Made by a program: the position numbers and the translations under genes
Part shown: positions 8,856 through 17,087 of the stretch, piece after piece
Layout: every line of letters begins with the position of its first letter
Position numbering within the stretch: position 1 is the first letter of the stretch
Notes under the pieces: model-generated
What the model saw: the letters and a program-made list of their open reading frames with translations, nothing else
The model's database searches: none
Told to the model about the DNA's origin: nothing
Assembly (NCBI GenBank): GCA_030064795.1
Contig: JASJEI010000264.1
Location: 1-25,838, forward strand
DNA length: 25,838 bases
DNA from: Pleurocapsa sp. MO_226.B13
GTDB lineage: Bacteria; Cyanobacteriota; Cyanobacteriia; Cyanobacteriales; Xenococcaceae
Reading direction: 5' to 3'

Positions 8856-9040
8856 AGCATCAATTAAACCTTTTCTTAGTGCTTACTTTACTATTTAGTT
8901 TTACGACGCAGATGAGTCCAATGTGTCACCAGTCGAACTGTCTCACGATTTTGTAAATTCTTAAAAATTTGGAATTTTGATTGTTTCTAGAAAGCATGAT
9001 GACGAAAAAATAATTAAATGTCCTCCACATAATTACCCAA

Positions 9041-9062
9041 TTTAGATAATCTTTAGATAATC
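9041..9062. repeat. 11-bp tandem duplication
   Basis: TTTAGATAATC is repeated twice head to tail (9041-9051, 9052-9062), about 190 bases upstream of the TPR gene start. Eleven bases is near one helical turn, so a paired protein-binding site is possible. Confidence 0.6.
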
Positions 9063-9085
9063 TTTGCCAAAACGTCTCGATTTAC

Positions 9086-9113
9086 TCCGTCACGCAAAAG
9101 TTCCGTCACGCAA
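9086..9113. repeat. 12-bp direct repeat, 16-base spacing
   Basis: TCCGTCACGCAA occurs at 9086-9097 and again at 9102-9113, exact in all 12 bases. It is followed about 30 bases later by a CGTCGT/ACGACG hairpin (9142-9161). Confidence 0.6.
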
Positions 9114-9141
9114 CCTATTTTCAGGGCAAACTGTCAATTCC

Positions 9142-9161
9142 CGTCGTCAAATTGAACGACG
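9142..9161. other. Short hairpin in GC-richer spacer
   Basis: CGTCGT (9142-9147) and ACGACG (9156-9161) flank an 8-base loop, inside the only GC-rich block of the spacer. No U-run follows, so it is not a standard terminator. Confidence 0.4.
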
Positions 9162-9290
9162 CTGAAAGAAGGCAGGAAGCAATCCGCAGAGGGAGAAATA
9201 ACTAGTTCGGGCGACGCATATTGTAAACTATGGATGTAAAATTGGCAAGTTTTCCTGGGTCAGTTGTTTCTTTTATTAATTAGACCGTCT

Positions 9291-9352
9291 GTAGGGTGGG
9301 CAAAATATAACACTAGCAAATTAGCATTTGGCTCAATAGCTTGTTGCCCACC
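9291..9352. repeat. Palindromic element with GGTGGGCAA ends (copy A)
   Basis: GTAGGGTGGGCAA begins at 9291 and TTGCCCACC ends at 9352; GGTGGGCAA (9295-9303) and TTGCCCACC (9344-9352) are perfect inverted ends. The 'GTAGGGTGGGC...GCCCACC' form is a widespread cyanobacterial intergenic repeat type. Confidence 0.65.
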
Positions 9353-9459
9353 AAATTAACTTTTTGTTTTTATGGCGATCGCTTTTTTCCTGCACCATTA
9401 CTTAAAAATGCTCAAAACTGCAAAAAATTGCGTCAAAATCCCAGATAAAGCGATTGCCT

Positions 9460-9519
9460 GTAGAGTGGGCAACATCAACATCTCAAATTAACGTCTCTTT
9501 GAATGGCTTTTTGCCCATC
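9460..9519. repeat. Palindromic element with GTGGGCAA ends (copy B)
   Basis: GTAGAGTGGGCAA (9460-9472) and TTGCCCATC (9511-9519) mirror copy A with one mismatch in each end. The inner sequence has diverged from copy A, consistent with an older insertion of the same family. Confidence 0.6.
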
Positions 9520-9637
9520 AAATTCATTAATTCTCAATATTATAGTCATTCCAAATAGAAACAATCGCGATCTTTGAGAAACTGTTTGTAAAGTAAATCT
9601 TAAAAACCAAAAAACTGGGGAGTTAGGGAGATAGGGA

Positions 9638-9665
9638 GTAGAGACGCGATATATCGCGTCTCTAC
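9638..9665. repeat. 28-bp perfect palindrome
   Basis: GTAGAGACGCGATA followed by its exact complement TATCGCGTCTCTAC, with no loop. It is embedded in a wider imperfect inverted repeat of GGGAG-rich arms (about 9616-9712). This core is a recognised type of dispersed cyanobacterial palindrome. Confidence 0.75.
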
Positions 9666-9873
9666 AAGGGAGGTCGGGAAGTATTAGTCCCCAAATCCCT
9701 AAGTCTCCTTCCAAGCGATAAAATTCCAATAGATATGCAGTTTAATTTTTTGTTGACAAACACTCTCTGAAATAAAGTAGTAAGTAGCCCCCTTGGGGAT
9801 AAATAAGTAATACCAAATCCTGTTCACATAGAATACATATCGGTTAAATCGTTAATCAACTGTTGTTTCTTAT

Positions 9874-10314
9874 TCAAACGGATTCGATCTGATTTTTTAA
9901 TCCTAATAATTCTTGTGGCGATGCTAGTAATTTGATTTTGGCTGTAGTTATCTGTCGGTTTTGATTTAAGCTAAAATACCAGGCTGCATTAACACTAAAT
10001 AAAGATGTTTTGACTTTGCCGACAATCTTGATTTTTTGATTTTCATCTTCAACGGGTTCGTAGATTCCTTGCTGCGGTATTAGTTTCATTCCCCTGGCTT
10101 CTTTAGATAAATAGGAAGCGATCGCTTCGGGACCGATAATTGGTGGTTCAAAAGGAGCGAGCAATTCCCCATCCGTAGTAAATAAAGCAGCAGTGTCGGT
10201 AAAATCTTCTTGATTGATAGTTGCAAAGTAATTAATAATAGTCGCTTCTTCTATGTTAGCAATAGTAATAGTCGGCTCGTGAGTGTCAGTATAAGTCATG
10301 TAGATCGCAATCAT
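9874..10314 (-). CDS. Orange carotenoid protein C-terminal-domain homologue (CTDH, NTF2-like)
   Basis: 146 residues, a stand-alone NTF2-like fold matching the C-terminal half of the orange carotenoid protein, without the N-terminal helical carotenoid domain. Family marks seen: INYFATINQEDF near 27-38, APFEPPIIGPEAIASYL (~53-69), GMKLIPQQG (~75-83) and LLASPQELL (~129-137). Tyr29 and Trp112 sit where OCP uses Tyr201 and Trp288 to hold the carotenoid keto group. CTDHs bind ketocarotenoids as dimers, deliver them to helical carotenoid proteins and quench singlet oxygen (family knowledge). This copy has no cysteine. No OCP, HCP or FRP gene is in the window. The start is ATG 10314; ATG 10299 (residue 6) is possible. 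Confidence 0.87.
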   Translation of the reverse strand: MIAIYMTYTDTHEPTITIANIEEATIINYFATINQEDFTDTAALFTTDGELLAPFEPPIIGPEAIASYLSKEARGMKLIPQQGIYEPVEDENQKIKIVGKVKTSLFSVNAAWYFSLNQNRQITTAKIKLLASPQELLGLKNQIESV

Positions 10315-10438
10315 AGATTCTTTAACTAGAGAATAGATTAAATAAGAAGGCGATCGCGTCTATCTATAGATTTAAGGAAAAGATTAATCTTTATTCTTTC
10401 CATCAGTTACCATCATATTAGAGTCTTAGGATAGTTAG

Positions 10439-11932
10439 ATGATGGATACCACGTCACTGAGATGCCTTAATTATATTGATGGTCAATGGGTCGATCGTTC
10501 GACGAGTGATGAAAGTCGCAATCCAGCCGATTGGCGCGAAGTAATTGCCACCTTTCCTAGTTCGGATGCTGATGATGTCGATAAAGCAGTTGCAGCGGCC
10601 AGACGAGCTTATCAAACTTGGCGAGTTGTCCCCGCACCCGTTCGTGCAGAATTAGTCCATCGTGTCGGGGAACTATTGCTGCAACGCAAACCAGAACTGG
10701 CAAATCTGATGAGCCGAGAGATGGGCAAACCCCTGACTGAAGCCCTCGGTGACGTACAAGAAGGAGTTGACTGCGCTTTCTACTATGCTGGCGAGGGTCG
10801 TCGTCTGTTTGGTCAAACCACTCCCTCAGAGCTAAATAATAAGTTTGCCATGACCGTGCGCGTACCAATTGGGGTGTGTGCGCTAATTACCCCCTGGAAC
10901 TTTCCTATTGCCATACCCTGTTGGAAAGCTCTGCCCGCTCTGGTGTGTGGCAATACAATTATTCTCAAACCCGCTCGCGATACTTCTACCTGTGCAACTA
11001 TTCTCACAGAGATTTTTCAGGAAGCTGGTTTACCTCCTGGTGTAGTTAACTTGATTCACGGATCGGGTGAAGTAGTCGGTCGAGCATTGTTAGAACATCC
11101 AGACATCGATTTGGTATCCTTTACTGGTTCTTCGACTACTGGTGCAGAGGTGGGTGCTACCTGCGGTCGTACCCACAAGCGAGTCTGTTTGGAATTGGGT
11201 GGCAAAAATGCCCAAATTGTCATGGAAGATGCCGATCTAGAGTTGGCTCTTGAGGGAGCTTTGTGGGGGGCATTTGGAACTACAGGTCAACGCTGTACTG
11301 CTACTAGTCGTCTACTGCTACACCGCGAGATTAAAGCTGAATTTACTGCCAAATTATTAGAACAAACCAGTAAGTTACGACTTGGTGCTGGCGCAGATGC
11401 CCAAACCCAAGTAGGGCCCTTAGTTAATTCGTCCCAGTTAGAGCGAGTCAAGAATTATTTAGAAGTTGCTGGCAATGAAGGAGCAAAAGTACTGATTGGC
11501 GGAGAAGCGGCCACAGGAGAAAAGTTCCAACATGGTTATTTCTTCCTACCAACTATTTTAGATGGGGTGACTCCCAAGATGAGAATTGCCCGTGAAGAAA
11601 TCTTCGGCCCCGTGTTAGCTTTAATCGAAATTAATTCCTTTGAAGAAGCGATCGCCGTTCTCAATGATACTCCCTATGGTTTATCTTCATCTATCTATAC
11701 CAGAGACGTTAATCGCGCTTTTCGGGCGATGCGAGATCTAGAAGCAGGTATTACCTATATCAACGGCCCTACTATTGGCGCAGAAGTCCATCTTCCTTTT
11801 GGCGGAGTCAAACAAACAGGAAACGGTCATCGCGAAGCTGGTAGTGCTGCCCTTGACGTGTTTACAGATTGGAAAACCATCTATGTCGATTTTTCTGGTC
11901 GTCTGCAACGCGCTCAAATTGATAATCGTTAA
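10439..11932 (+). CDS. NAD(P)-dependent aldehyde dehydrogenase
   Basis: 497 residues, a full-length ALDH superfamily enzyme. The oxyanion asparagine is N154 (TPWNFP), the cofactor lysine K177 (ILKPAR), the general base E252 (LELGGKNA) and the catalytic thiol C286 (GQRCTATSR). The EEIFGPV motif is present. The C-terminal signature GGVKQTGNGHREAG, plus YVDFSGRLQRAQ, recalls the semialdehyde-oxidising branch (succinate-, ketoglutarate- or aminoadipate-semialdehyde type); the precise substrate cannot be read from sequence. Two tandem ATGs (10439, 10442) follow AGGA at 10428-10431. It diverges from the carotenoid-binding homologue with a ~125-base shared promoter region. The product could detoxify lipid- or carotenoid-derived aldehydes, but that is inference. 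Confidence 0.9.
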   Translation: MMDTTSLRCLNYIDGQWVDRSTSDESRNPADWREVIATFPSSDADDVDKAVAAARRAYQTWRVVPAPVRAELVHRVGELLLQRKPELANLMSREMGKPLTEALGDVQEGVDCAFYYAGEGRRLFGQTTPSELNNKFAMTVRVPIGVCALITPWNFPIAIPCWKALPALVCGNTIILKPARDTSTCATILTEIFQEAGLPPGVVNLIHGSGEVVGRALLEHPDIDLVSFTGSSTTGAEVGATCGRTHKRVCLELGGKNAQIVMEDADLELALEGALWGAFGTTGQRCTATSRLLLHREIKAEFTAKLLEQTSKLRLGAGADAQTQVGPLVNSSQLERVKNYLEVAGNEGAKVLIGGEAATGEKFQHGYFFLPTILDGVTPKMRIAREEIFGPVLALIEINSFEEAIAVLNDTPYGLSSSIYTRDVNRAFRAMRDLEAGITYINGPTIGAEVHLPFGGVKQTGNGHREAGSAALDVFTDWKTIYVDFSGRLQRAQIDNR

Positions 11933-11972
11933 CCTTGTCACTAACAACAAAAAACAATATAGCCCTTTTCAC

Positions 11973-12049
11973 ATTAGTGAGATACAAAATTTTCCGAACT
12001 CCGAATTCCGAATTCCGAACTTGTCCCAACCAAGGTGTATCTCATTAAT
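11973..12049. repeat. MITE-like element with a heptamer array in its loop
   Basis: ATTAGTGAGATACA (11973-11986) and TGTATCTCATTAAT (12036-12049) are 14-bp inverted ends with one mismatch. The interior holds four exact-period heptamers: TCCGAAC, TCCGAAT, TCCGAAT, TCCGAAC (11993-12020). Confidence 0.65.
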
Positions 12050-12207
12050 ACGAGAAACGCTGTAGACACGACCGATAGTTAATCTATCCAGAGAAATAGA
12101 CTGCCCAAGATAATCCTTATTGTTTATTACCTATCTAAAGTTAGACGATCGCCCGCCACAAATCCTCTAATCTATTGGGAAACACAAACAAGTATTCAGA
12201 CGGGAAT

Positions 12208-12236
12208 TATTCAAAAAAACATATTCTCTGTATAAT
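12208..12236 (+). promoter_or_regulatory. Candidate promoter for the repeat membrane protein
   Basis: TATAAT at 12231-12236, 79 bases before the start codon, with a weak TTATTC (12208-12213) 17 bases upstream as a possible -35 element. Confidence 0.4.
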
Positions 12237-12314
12237 TCGCAAAAACTACGTTTTGACTAGATCGTCGAGTGTGCTTCTAATTCGAGAAGATTAATTATTA
12301 AAAAGGAAAAAACC

Positions 12315-15300
12315 GTGTTCTACAACGAAATGATGCTGCTGGCGCAGCAAGGAGTAATAGTCGAAACTGAGAGAGATTTGGAAGCAGTACAAGATGCTTC
12401 CTTTGTTTTCAATGGGCCTCAGTTTTTTGCAGCTTTGATCGCAGGGGTGGTACTGGCGTTTGCTTTTCAATTGTTATTTACTAATTTAGCGATCGCTGCG
12501 GGAATATCTATGGCTGGTGGTAGTTCGAGTAATGATTCGGACAAAGATTCAAACTCGGAAGGATTTGGCACTACCATCAAGAAAGTAGGAATGGCCGTAG
12601 GTTTGGGAACATTAATTAGTGTTTCCCTGGCTCTATTTATTGCTAGTCTTTTAGCTGTAAAACTGGGCTTATTTGTCGCACCTCTTTCTGGAGCAATTGT
12701 TGGGTTAGTAATCTGGGCAGCTTTCTTTGCCTTGATGATGTTTTTTAGCTCTAAAACAATTGGTTCGCTATTAGGTTCTGTTACCAGTACTGCAACTTCA
12801 GGAATGCAGTCGATACTCGGTACGGCAACTGCTGTTATCGGTGCTGGTGCAGCTAGCAAACAGGTGGTTAATACTGCCGAAGCTGCTGCTGCTGTGGTGA
12901 GAAGAGAATTGGGGATGGCGATCGACCCCGTATCTATGCGGGAGAATGTAGAAGACTTTTTGCAGTCTGTCAAACCCGCAGGGCTAGATATCAACCAGAT
13001 TGCACGGGATTTTGAAGACTTGCTAGATGATGAAAACCTACAGGAAATTGTTGACAGTAATAGCGTTCGCGATATCGATCGCAACACCTTTATCCAGCTA
13101 ATTAGCGATCGCTCTGATATTTCCAAAAAGGACGCGGAACGTATTGCGAGTAAATTAGAGTCGGTTTGGAATAAAACTACTAGTAAGTTAAAACCTTCTG
13201 GCGATCCGATCGGCGGGCTTGCCAACTATATCAAAACAGCTACCAAAGAACAGCTTACGGGTACAGATTTTGGTAGCAAGCTAGATTCTTTAATCGACGA
13301 GATGGCAAAAAATCGTCGTTCTCAATCTACCAATCCTCTGACTCAGGCAGCCACGGTCGGGATGAATAGTCTTACGGGTATGGTCATGGGTAGAACGGAC
13401 TTATCCGATCTCGATGTCGATAAGATTGTCAATCAATTACAAAAACTTCAGGGGCAGATCGGCGAACAGACTGACAAGGTAGCATCTCAGGTAGGTATCA
13501 AAGACAGTCCAAATACTACTATTAAAAAAGATATCAGAAACTATTTAATCAATGCCTATCCTTGGCAACTCAAACAGAGCAATCTCGATCGCGAATTTCG
13601 CGACTTAATCTACGATCCTGCTGCCGATCCTCAAGCTGTAGCCAATGACTTGAGACAAATTAGTCGTGCTGATTTTGTCGATATTTTGAGACAAAAAGGA
13701 TTGTTATCTCAAGCTCAAATTCGCAGCACCGCTAATATTCTCGATGCGATTCGTTTGGAAGTTATTGCAGCTGCTGAAGCAGCACAGGCTAGAGAAAAGA
13801 GTATCGAATTGATGGTAGAGGTAGAAAATTATCTGACTACCACTCCCAAAGAGAATTTTACTCCCGAAAAAATTCAGTTGGAATTTGTACCCATCCTTGA
13901 AGACTTCGACGCTAGTTACGAACGATTAAGCACCCGTTTGGCTGTCTTAGACCGTCCTACTCTAGAAAGAATGCTAGAGTTGCGTAACGACATGGATGCT
14001 GTTGAAATTTCTGCGATCGCGGGAGAATTAGAAATAGCCAGAGATCGAGTTCTAGAAGCCAACCGTCAAGATGTCGGCAAAGCTAAAGCAGTAGCCGAAA
14101 GACAATGGTTACAGGTTCAATCCTACCTGAGAGATACAGGGAAAGGAGAGCTAAACCCCGATGGTATTAAACGCGAACTAGAATTATTGCTTAGAGATCC
14201 GCAAGCGGGAAGTTCCGCGTTAAGAGCCAGATTAGAACAGTTCGATCGCGATACTTTGGTTCAATTGTTATCTCAGCGTCAGGATCTAAGTGAAGAGCAA
14301 ATCGAAGCTACTATTGATAGTATTGAAGGTTCTTGGCTGCGGGTAACCAATGCACCCCAAAAACTGGCAGGTAAAGCCCAGGAACAATACGATCGAGCAA
14401 CTAGTGAAATCGCTGACTATCTGCGTAGAACTGGCAAACCAGAACTCAATCCTAGAGGAATACAACGAGACCTAACTCTGTTGTTAGACAATCCCAAATT
14501 AGGTTCAAAAGCGATTCGTCAACGCTTAGCAGCAATGGATCGCGACACTTTGGTACAGTTATTGGCACAACGTCGCGACTTAAGTGAAGATGATGTCAAT
14601 CAAGTTATTGATGATGTCCAGTCTACTCTCAAGAGTATTTCCAAAGCACCCCGTCGGGCAGCAATTCGGACTCAAGAAAAAATTCAAGACTTCCAAAGTG
14701 CGATGGCCGATTATCTCCGTTCTACCGATAAGGCAGAATTGAGTCCGGCGGGAATCAAACGAGATGTAGAATTGCTCCTCAACGATCCTCGCGCTGGTGC
14801 AGAAAGCCTTAAAGAAAGATTAGCCAGCTTCGATCGTTCTACTTTAACCGCATTACTTACCCAGAGAGGAGACATCTCGGAGGATGATGTTAATCGCGTA
14901 GTAGACCAAATCATCGAAGTTAGAGACAACATTATGTCTCAGCTACAGCTGGTACAGGACAAAATTAAATCGATAATCGATCGCTTATTGGCAAAAATCA
15001 AAGCCTATCTCAATAGCTTAGATCGTCCAGAACTAGCATACGAAGGCATCAAACGCGATATTAATATTTTGTTTGACGATCCTCAAGCTGGTTTTGAAGC
15101 CCTCAAAGATCGCTTCTCTAGTATCGATCGCGACACCTTAGTAGCAATTATGAGTTCTCGTCAAGATATTTCTGAAGCCGATGCCAACCGCATTATCAAT
15201 CAGATTGAAAGAACTCGCGATCGCGCTTTGCAGCGTGCCGAACGAATTCAAACCGAGGCTGCTATGCGTTTAGAAAACGCTAAGAAAACCGCCGTAAGAC

Positions 15301-15413
15301 AAGTGGAAGAGACTCGTAAAGCTGCTGCTGCTGCTTCTTGGTGGTTGTTCCTAACTGCTTTAATTAGTGCGATCGCCTCTGCGGGTGCTGGTGCATTAGG
15401 CGTAGTAGGTTAA
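12315..15413 (+). CDS. Large membrane protein with eight ~98-residue helical repeats, unknown function
   Basis: 1032 residues. Three hydrophobic segments lie near the N-terminus (~37-63, ~92-115, ~117-145) and one at the very C-terminus (~1007-1031), so the protein looks tethered at both ends. Between them is a helical repeat: a YL..T.K.EL.P.GIKRD(I/L) half followed by a DRDTLVQLL..R.D(L/I)SE half. The 'L.P.GI' position falls at residues 224, 314, 419, 515, 613, 711, 809 and 907; the last five intervals-points are spaced exactly 98. Charged coiled-coil-like linkers join the units. The start is GTG 12315, with AAGGA (12303-12307) 7 bases upstream. I do not recognise a named family. A solenoid or filament-like membrane scaffold is inference. 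A terminator follows, so the gene is probably monocistronic. Confidence 0.85.
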   Translation: MFYNEMMLLAQQGVIVETERDLEAVQDASFVFNGPQFFAALIAGVVLAFAFQLLFTNLAIAAGISMAGGSSSNDSDKDSNSEGFGTTIKKVGMAVGLGTLISVSLALFIASLLAVKLGLFVAPLSGAIVGLVIWAAFFALMMFFSSKTIGSLLGSVTSTATSGMQSILGTATAVIGAGAASKQVVNTAEAAAAVVRRELGMAIDPVSMRENVEDFLQSVKPAGLDINQIARDFEDLLDDENLQEIVDSNSVRDIDRNTFIQLISDRSDISKKDAERIASKLESVWNKTTSKLKPSGDPIGGLANYIKTATKEQLTGTDFGSKLDSLIDEMAKNRRSQSTNPLTQAATVGMNSLTGMVMGRTDLSDLDVDKIVNQLQKLQGQIGEQTDKVASQVGIKDSPNTTIKKDIRNYLINAYPWQLKQSNLDREFRDLIYDPAADPQAVANDLRQISRADFVDILRQKGLLSQAQIRSTANILDAIRLEVIAAAEAAQAREKSIELMVEVENYLTTTPKENFTPEKIQLEFVPILEDFDASYERLSTRLAVLDRPTLERMLELRNDMDAVEISAIAGELEIARDRVLEANRQDVGKAKAVAERQWLQVQSYLRDTGKGELNPDGIKRELELLLRDPQAGSSALRARLEQFDRDTLVQLLSQRQDLSEEQIEATIDSIEGSWLRVTNAPQKLAGKAQEQYDRATSEIADYLRRTGKPELNPRGIQRDLTLLLDNPKLGSKAIRQRLAAMDRDTLVQLLAQRRDLSEDDVNQVIDDVQSTLKSISKAPRRAAIRTQEKIQDFQSAMADYLRSTDKAELSPAGIKRDVELLLNDPRAGAESLKERLASFDRSTLTALLTQRGDISEDDVNRVVDQIIEVRDNIMSQLQLVQDKIKSIIDRLLAKIKAYLNSLDRPELAYEGIKRDINILFDDPQAGFEALKDRFSSIDRDTLVAIMSSRQDISEADANRIINQIERTRDRALQRAERIQTEAAMRLENAKKTAVRQVEETRKAAAAASWWLFLTALISAIASAGAGALGVVG

Positions 15414-15434
15414 AAATAATAGAAAATAAATAAA

Positions 15435-15496
15435 AGATGTTTCCCAAAACATCTCTATATTTGTAGGCGTAGTGATTTATAGCTGCGCCTTTTTTT
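15435..15496 (+). terminator. Tandem hairpins with U-run after the repeat protein
   Basis: First hairpin: AGATGTTT (15435-15442) and AAACATCT (15447-15454), perfect 8-bp stem. Second: AGGCGTAG (15465-15472) and CTGCGCCT (15483-15490), 8 bp with one G-U pair, followed directly by a T-run (15490-15496). The second is a standard intrinsic terminator. Confidence 0.8.
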
Positions 15497-15672
15497 ATCG
15501 GACATTTCGCAGGGAGGCTAGCAAATTAAATAATATTTTTGGCAGGGGCTTCAAAGAAAACGCAAAATCGCTTTTTGTCAAACTGGAAGTTCAGTTATAC
15601 GCTGAGTTTTTCAGTAGATCGGTTTTGCAGACGAGTCGGAGGGGTGACCCTTCGGCTTAGTTTAACTCAATG

Positions 15673-15706
15673 CCTAATCAGTAGGCGAATGGTACGATTG
15701 ATTAGG
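15673..15706 (-). terminator. Inverted repeat straddling the TPR-methyltransferase stop codon
   Basis: CCTAATCA (15673-15680) and TGATTAGG (15699-15706) form an 8-bp stem. The minus-strand gene's stop codon (15702-15704) lies in the stem. No U-run follows on that strand, so termination is uncertain. Confidence 0.3.
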
Positions 15707-16841
15707 AAGGGTTTTTGGTTGCTCGCTCAAACTTAAGCCATACTTGTTCATTAATTAAAGGATTAGTCCTAAATTCCGATACTATAAGACCAAACTCTGC
15801 TGACCAAGATTGAATTGTTGCTAGACTATATTTGACAACTTTTATAAAACGAGAATCAGTGAGTGGTAATTGATCTCCTATTTCTCCTTCATGACTGTAT
15901 TCTAAAGGCCAGTAGGAAGCTAACATGACGGCGTTTTGTTTACTATTATTTTGAAATGATTCCAAAGTTTTTCTAAGTAGTGCTGGTGTCATGTGGGTAA
16001 AAATAGACCGAGCCACGACAAAGTCAAATTGAACCCCAAATACTGAAAAGTCACATTCAGAATTAGCAGAAAATTGTGGTTGTTTAAGATTGATCAAGTC
16101 TGTTCCCAGGGAATACTTTTTGCCCGCTTCTATCATGGAAGAAACTGGTTCAATACCGTAATAATTACCCTTATCCATTAAACGAATAAGCCAATACCCA
16201 AGACGTAATGCTCCACAACCAAAATCTAGGAGAGTATGATCTGGTCTTAAACCATTTTGTAAAAGACTAATAATTGTATCTCTGCCTACCATTTCGAAAT
16301 GTTGAATTGGTCCTCCAGTATAGGGGGCATCTTTTTTAATATGAAGCGAAATTGTTCTGAGAGGATTTTCTTGAGCTACATCCAAAGCATTATTGAGTTT
16401 AGACTGTATGAAGCGAGGATTAACGGGTTGTCGGTCTAATGCCTTGCGATAAGCAGCGATCGCATTTTGAGTTTGGCCATCTTCCATGAGAGCATCACCC
16501 AAACCGTGATAAACCCAGGCACGACTATTAGAATTAAGAGAGATTGCCTTTTGATAAAAGGTAATTGCCCTCTGAAAATTATTTAGCCCCATCATTGCTC
16601 TAGCGAGCCTAGCATAGAAAAAACTATTGTTAGGCTTTAACTCAACTACTTGTTTGTAGTAATTAACAGCCTGGTCAAATTGTTGTTCTGTTTCATAAAG
16701 TTTCGCTAATTCATTAAGTGCATGAACAAGCTTAGGCTGAATGGCCAAAACTTGTAGATATTTTTCTATAGCCTGAGAATTTTGGCCCTGTTGTTGCATC
16801 TGGCACGCTAACTCTAAATATTGTTCAACTGAATTTTTCAT
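15702..16841 (-). CDS. TPR protein fused to a class I SAM methyltransferase
   Basis: 379 residues from the preferred start. Residues ~1-150 hold about four TPR units (QAIEKYLQVLAIQPKLVHAL, YYKQVVELKPNNSFFYARLA, FYQKAISLNSNSRAWVYHGL). Residues ~180-340 are a methyltransferase: glycine-rich SAM motif LLDFGCGALRLG, acidic motif II YYGIEP, and post-motif FDFVVARSIFTHM. Such fusions often modify glycans, lipids or proteins, but the substrate cannot be read here. ATG 16841 is chosen because AGGG lies 12 bases upstream and the protein starts right at the first TPR; an in-frame TTG at 16874 would add 11 residues. No partner gene is adjacent. Confidence 0.85.
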   Translation of the reverse strand: MKNSVEQYLELACQMQQQGQNSQAIEKYLQVLAIQPKLVHALNELAKLYETEQQFDQAVNYYKQVVELKPNNSFFYARLARAMMGLNNFQRAITFYQKAISLNSNSRAWVYHGLGDALMEDGQTQNAIAAYRKALDRQPVNPRFIQSKLNNALDVAQENPLRTISLHIKKDAPYTGGPIQHFEMVGRDTIISLLQNGLRPDHTLLDFGCGALRLGYWLIRLMDKGNYYGIEPVSSMIEAGKKYSLGTDLINLKQPQFSANSECDFSVFGVQFDFVVARSIFTHMTPALLRKTLESFQNNSKQNAVMLASYWPLEYSHEGEIGDQLPLTDSRFIKVVKYSLATIQSWSAEFGLIVSEFRTNPLINEQVWLKFERATKNPS

Positions 16842-17087
16842 GAAATCTTGCCCTAAGCGCAGGTTTAAAATCAATAATAATATCTAAACTACATGCGTCA
16901 TACACAACATAATGTATATTTCAGATGGATCGTATAATACCAATTGGCTAAATGTTTGCTACACATAAAGCATCAATAATAAATTTCCATCCAGTAATAT
17001 TAGCAATAGTTCGAGTAGTTGGCGATCCGATAGTAACGGAACAGAAAACAACGCGCTCTCGTATAATTAGAATTATAAATTAAGAAA
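16842..17087. other. AT-rich spacer upstream of the TPR-methyltransferase
   Basis: No gene. It includes ATACCAATTGG (16937-16947), a word that recurs at 20626 and 25705, and AT-rich sequence likely to hold the promoter of the minus-strand gene. Nothing else is assignable. Confidence 0.5.

Larger units (their letters stand above)
8856..9873. other. Gene-free, repeat-rich kilobase
   Basis: No convincing gene in about 1 kb. It holds an 11-bp tandem duplication (9041-9062), a 12-bp direct repeat (9086-9113), a hairpin (9142-9161), two related GTGGGCAA-ended palindromic elements (9291-9352 and 9460-9519) and a 28-bp perfect palindrome (9638-9665). The stretch 9115-9230 is GC-richer than its surroundings and might be transcribed, but I cannot assign it to a known RNA. 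Short frames crossing the repeats read as low-complexity and are not genes. Confidence 0.7.
11933..12314. other. Spacer between aldehyde dehydrogenase and the repeat membrane protein
   Basis: No gene. It contains the inverted-repeat/heptamer element at 11973-12049 and the likely promoter (TATAAT at 12231) and ribosome-binding site (AAGGA, 12303-12307) of the next gene. The stretch 12050-12200 shows nothing I can assign. Confidence 0.65.

Noticed and set aside
9115..9230. Signal recognition particle RNA or riboswitch
   Set aside because: A GGCAGGAAGCA stretch recalls the SRP RNA tip, but the GGAA tetraloop with its pairing arms is not there; no known riboswitch core was found.
9475..9729. 84-residue minus-strand frame
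   Set aside because: It is made of repeat sequence, including the 28-bp palindrome and GGGAG tracts, and has no recognisable domain or ribosome-binding site.
10439..11932. Recent horizontal transfer of the aldehyde dehydrogenase
   Set aside because: It looks slightly GC-richer than its neighbours, but it carries HIP1 octamers and no flanking mobility genes, so the sequence alone does not support recent transfer.
12467..13225. 252-residue frame opposite the large membrane protein
   Set aside because: It is antisense to a well-supported coding region with repeats and a good start site; its Ser/Ala/Ile-rich composition is typical of a complementary-strand shadow.
15472..15736. Short plus-strand frames after the large repeat protein
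   Set aside because: They begin inside the terminator hairpin and lack ribosome-binding sites and family features.
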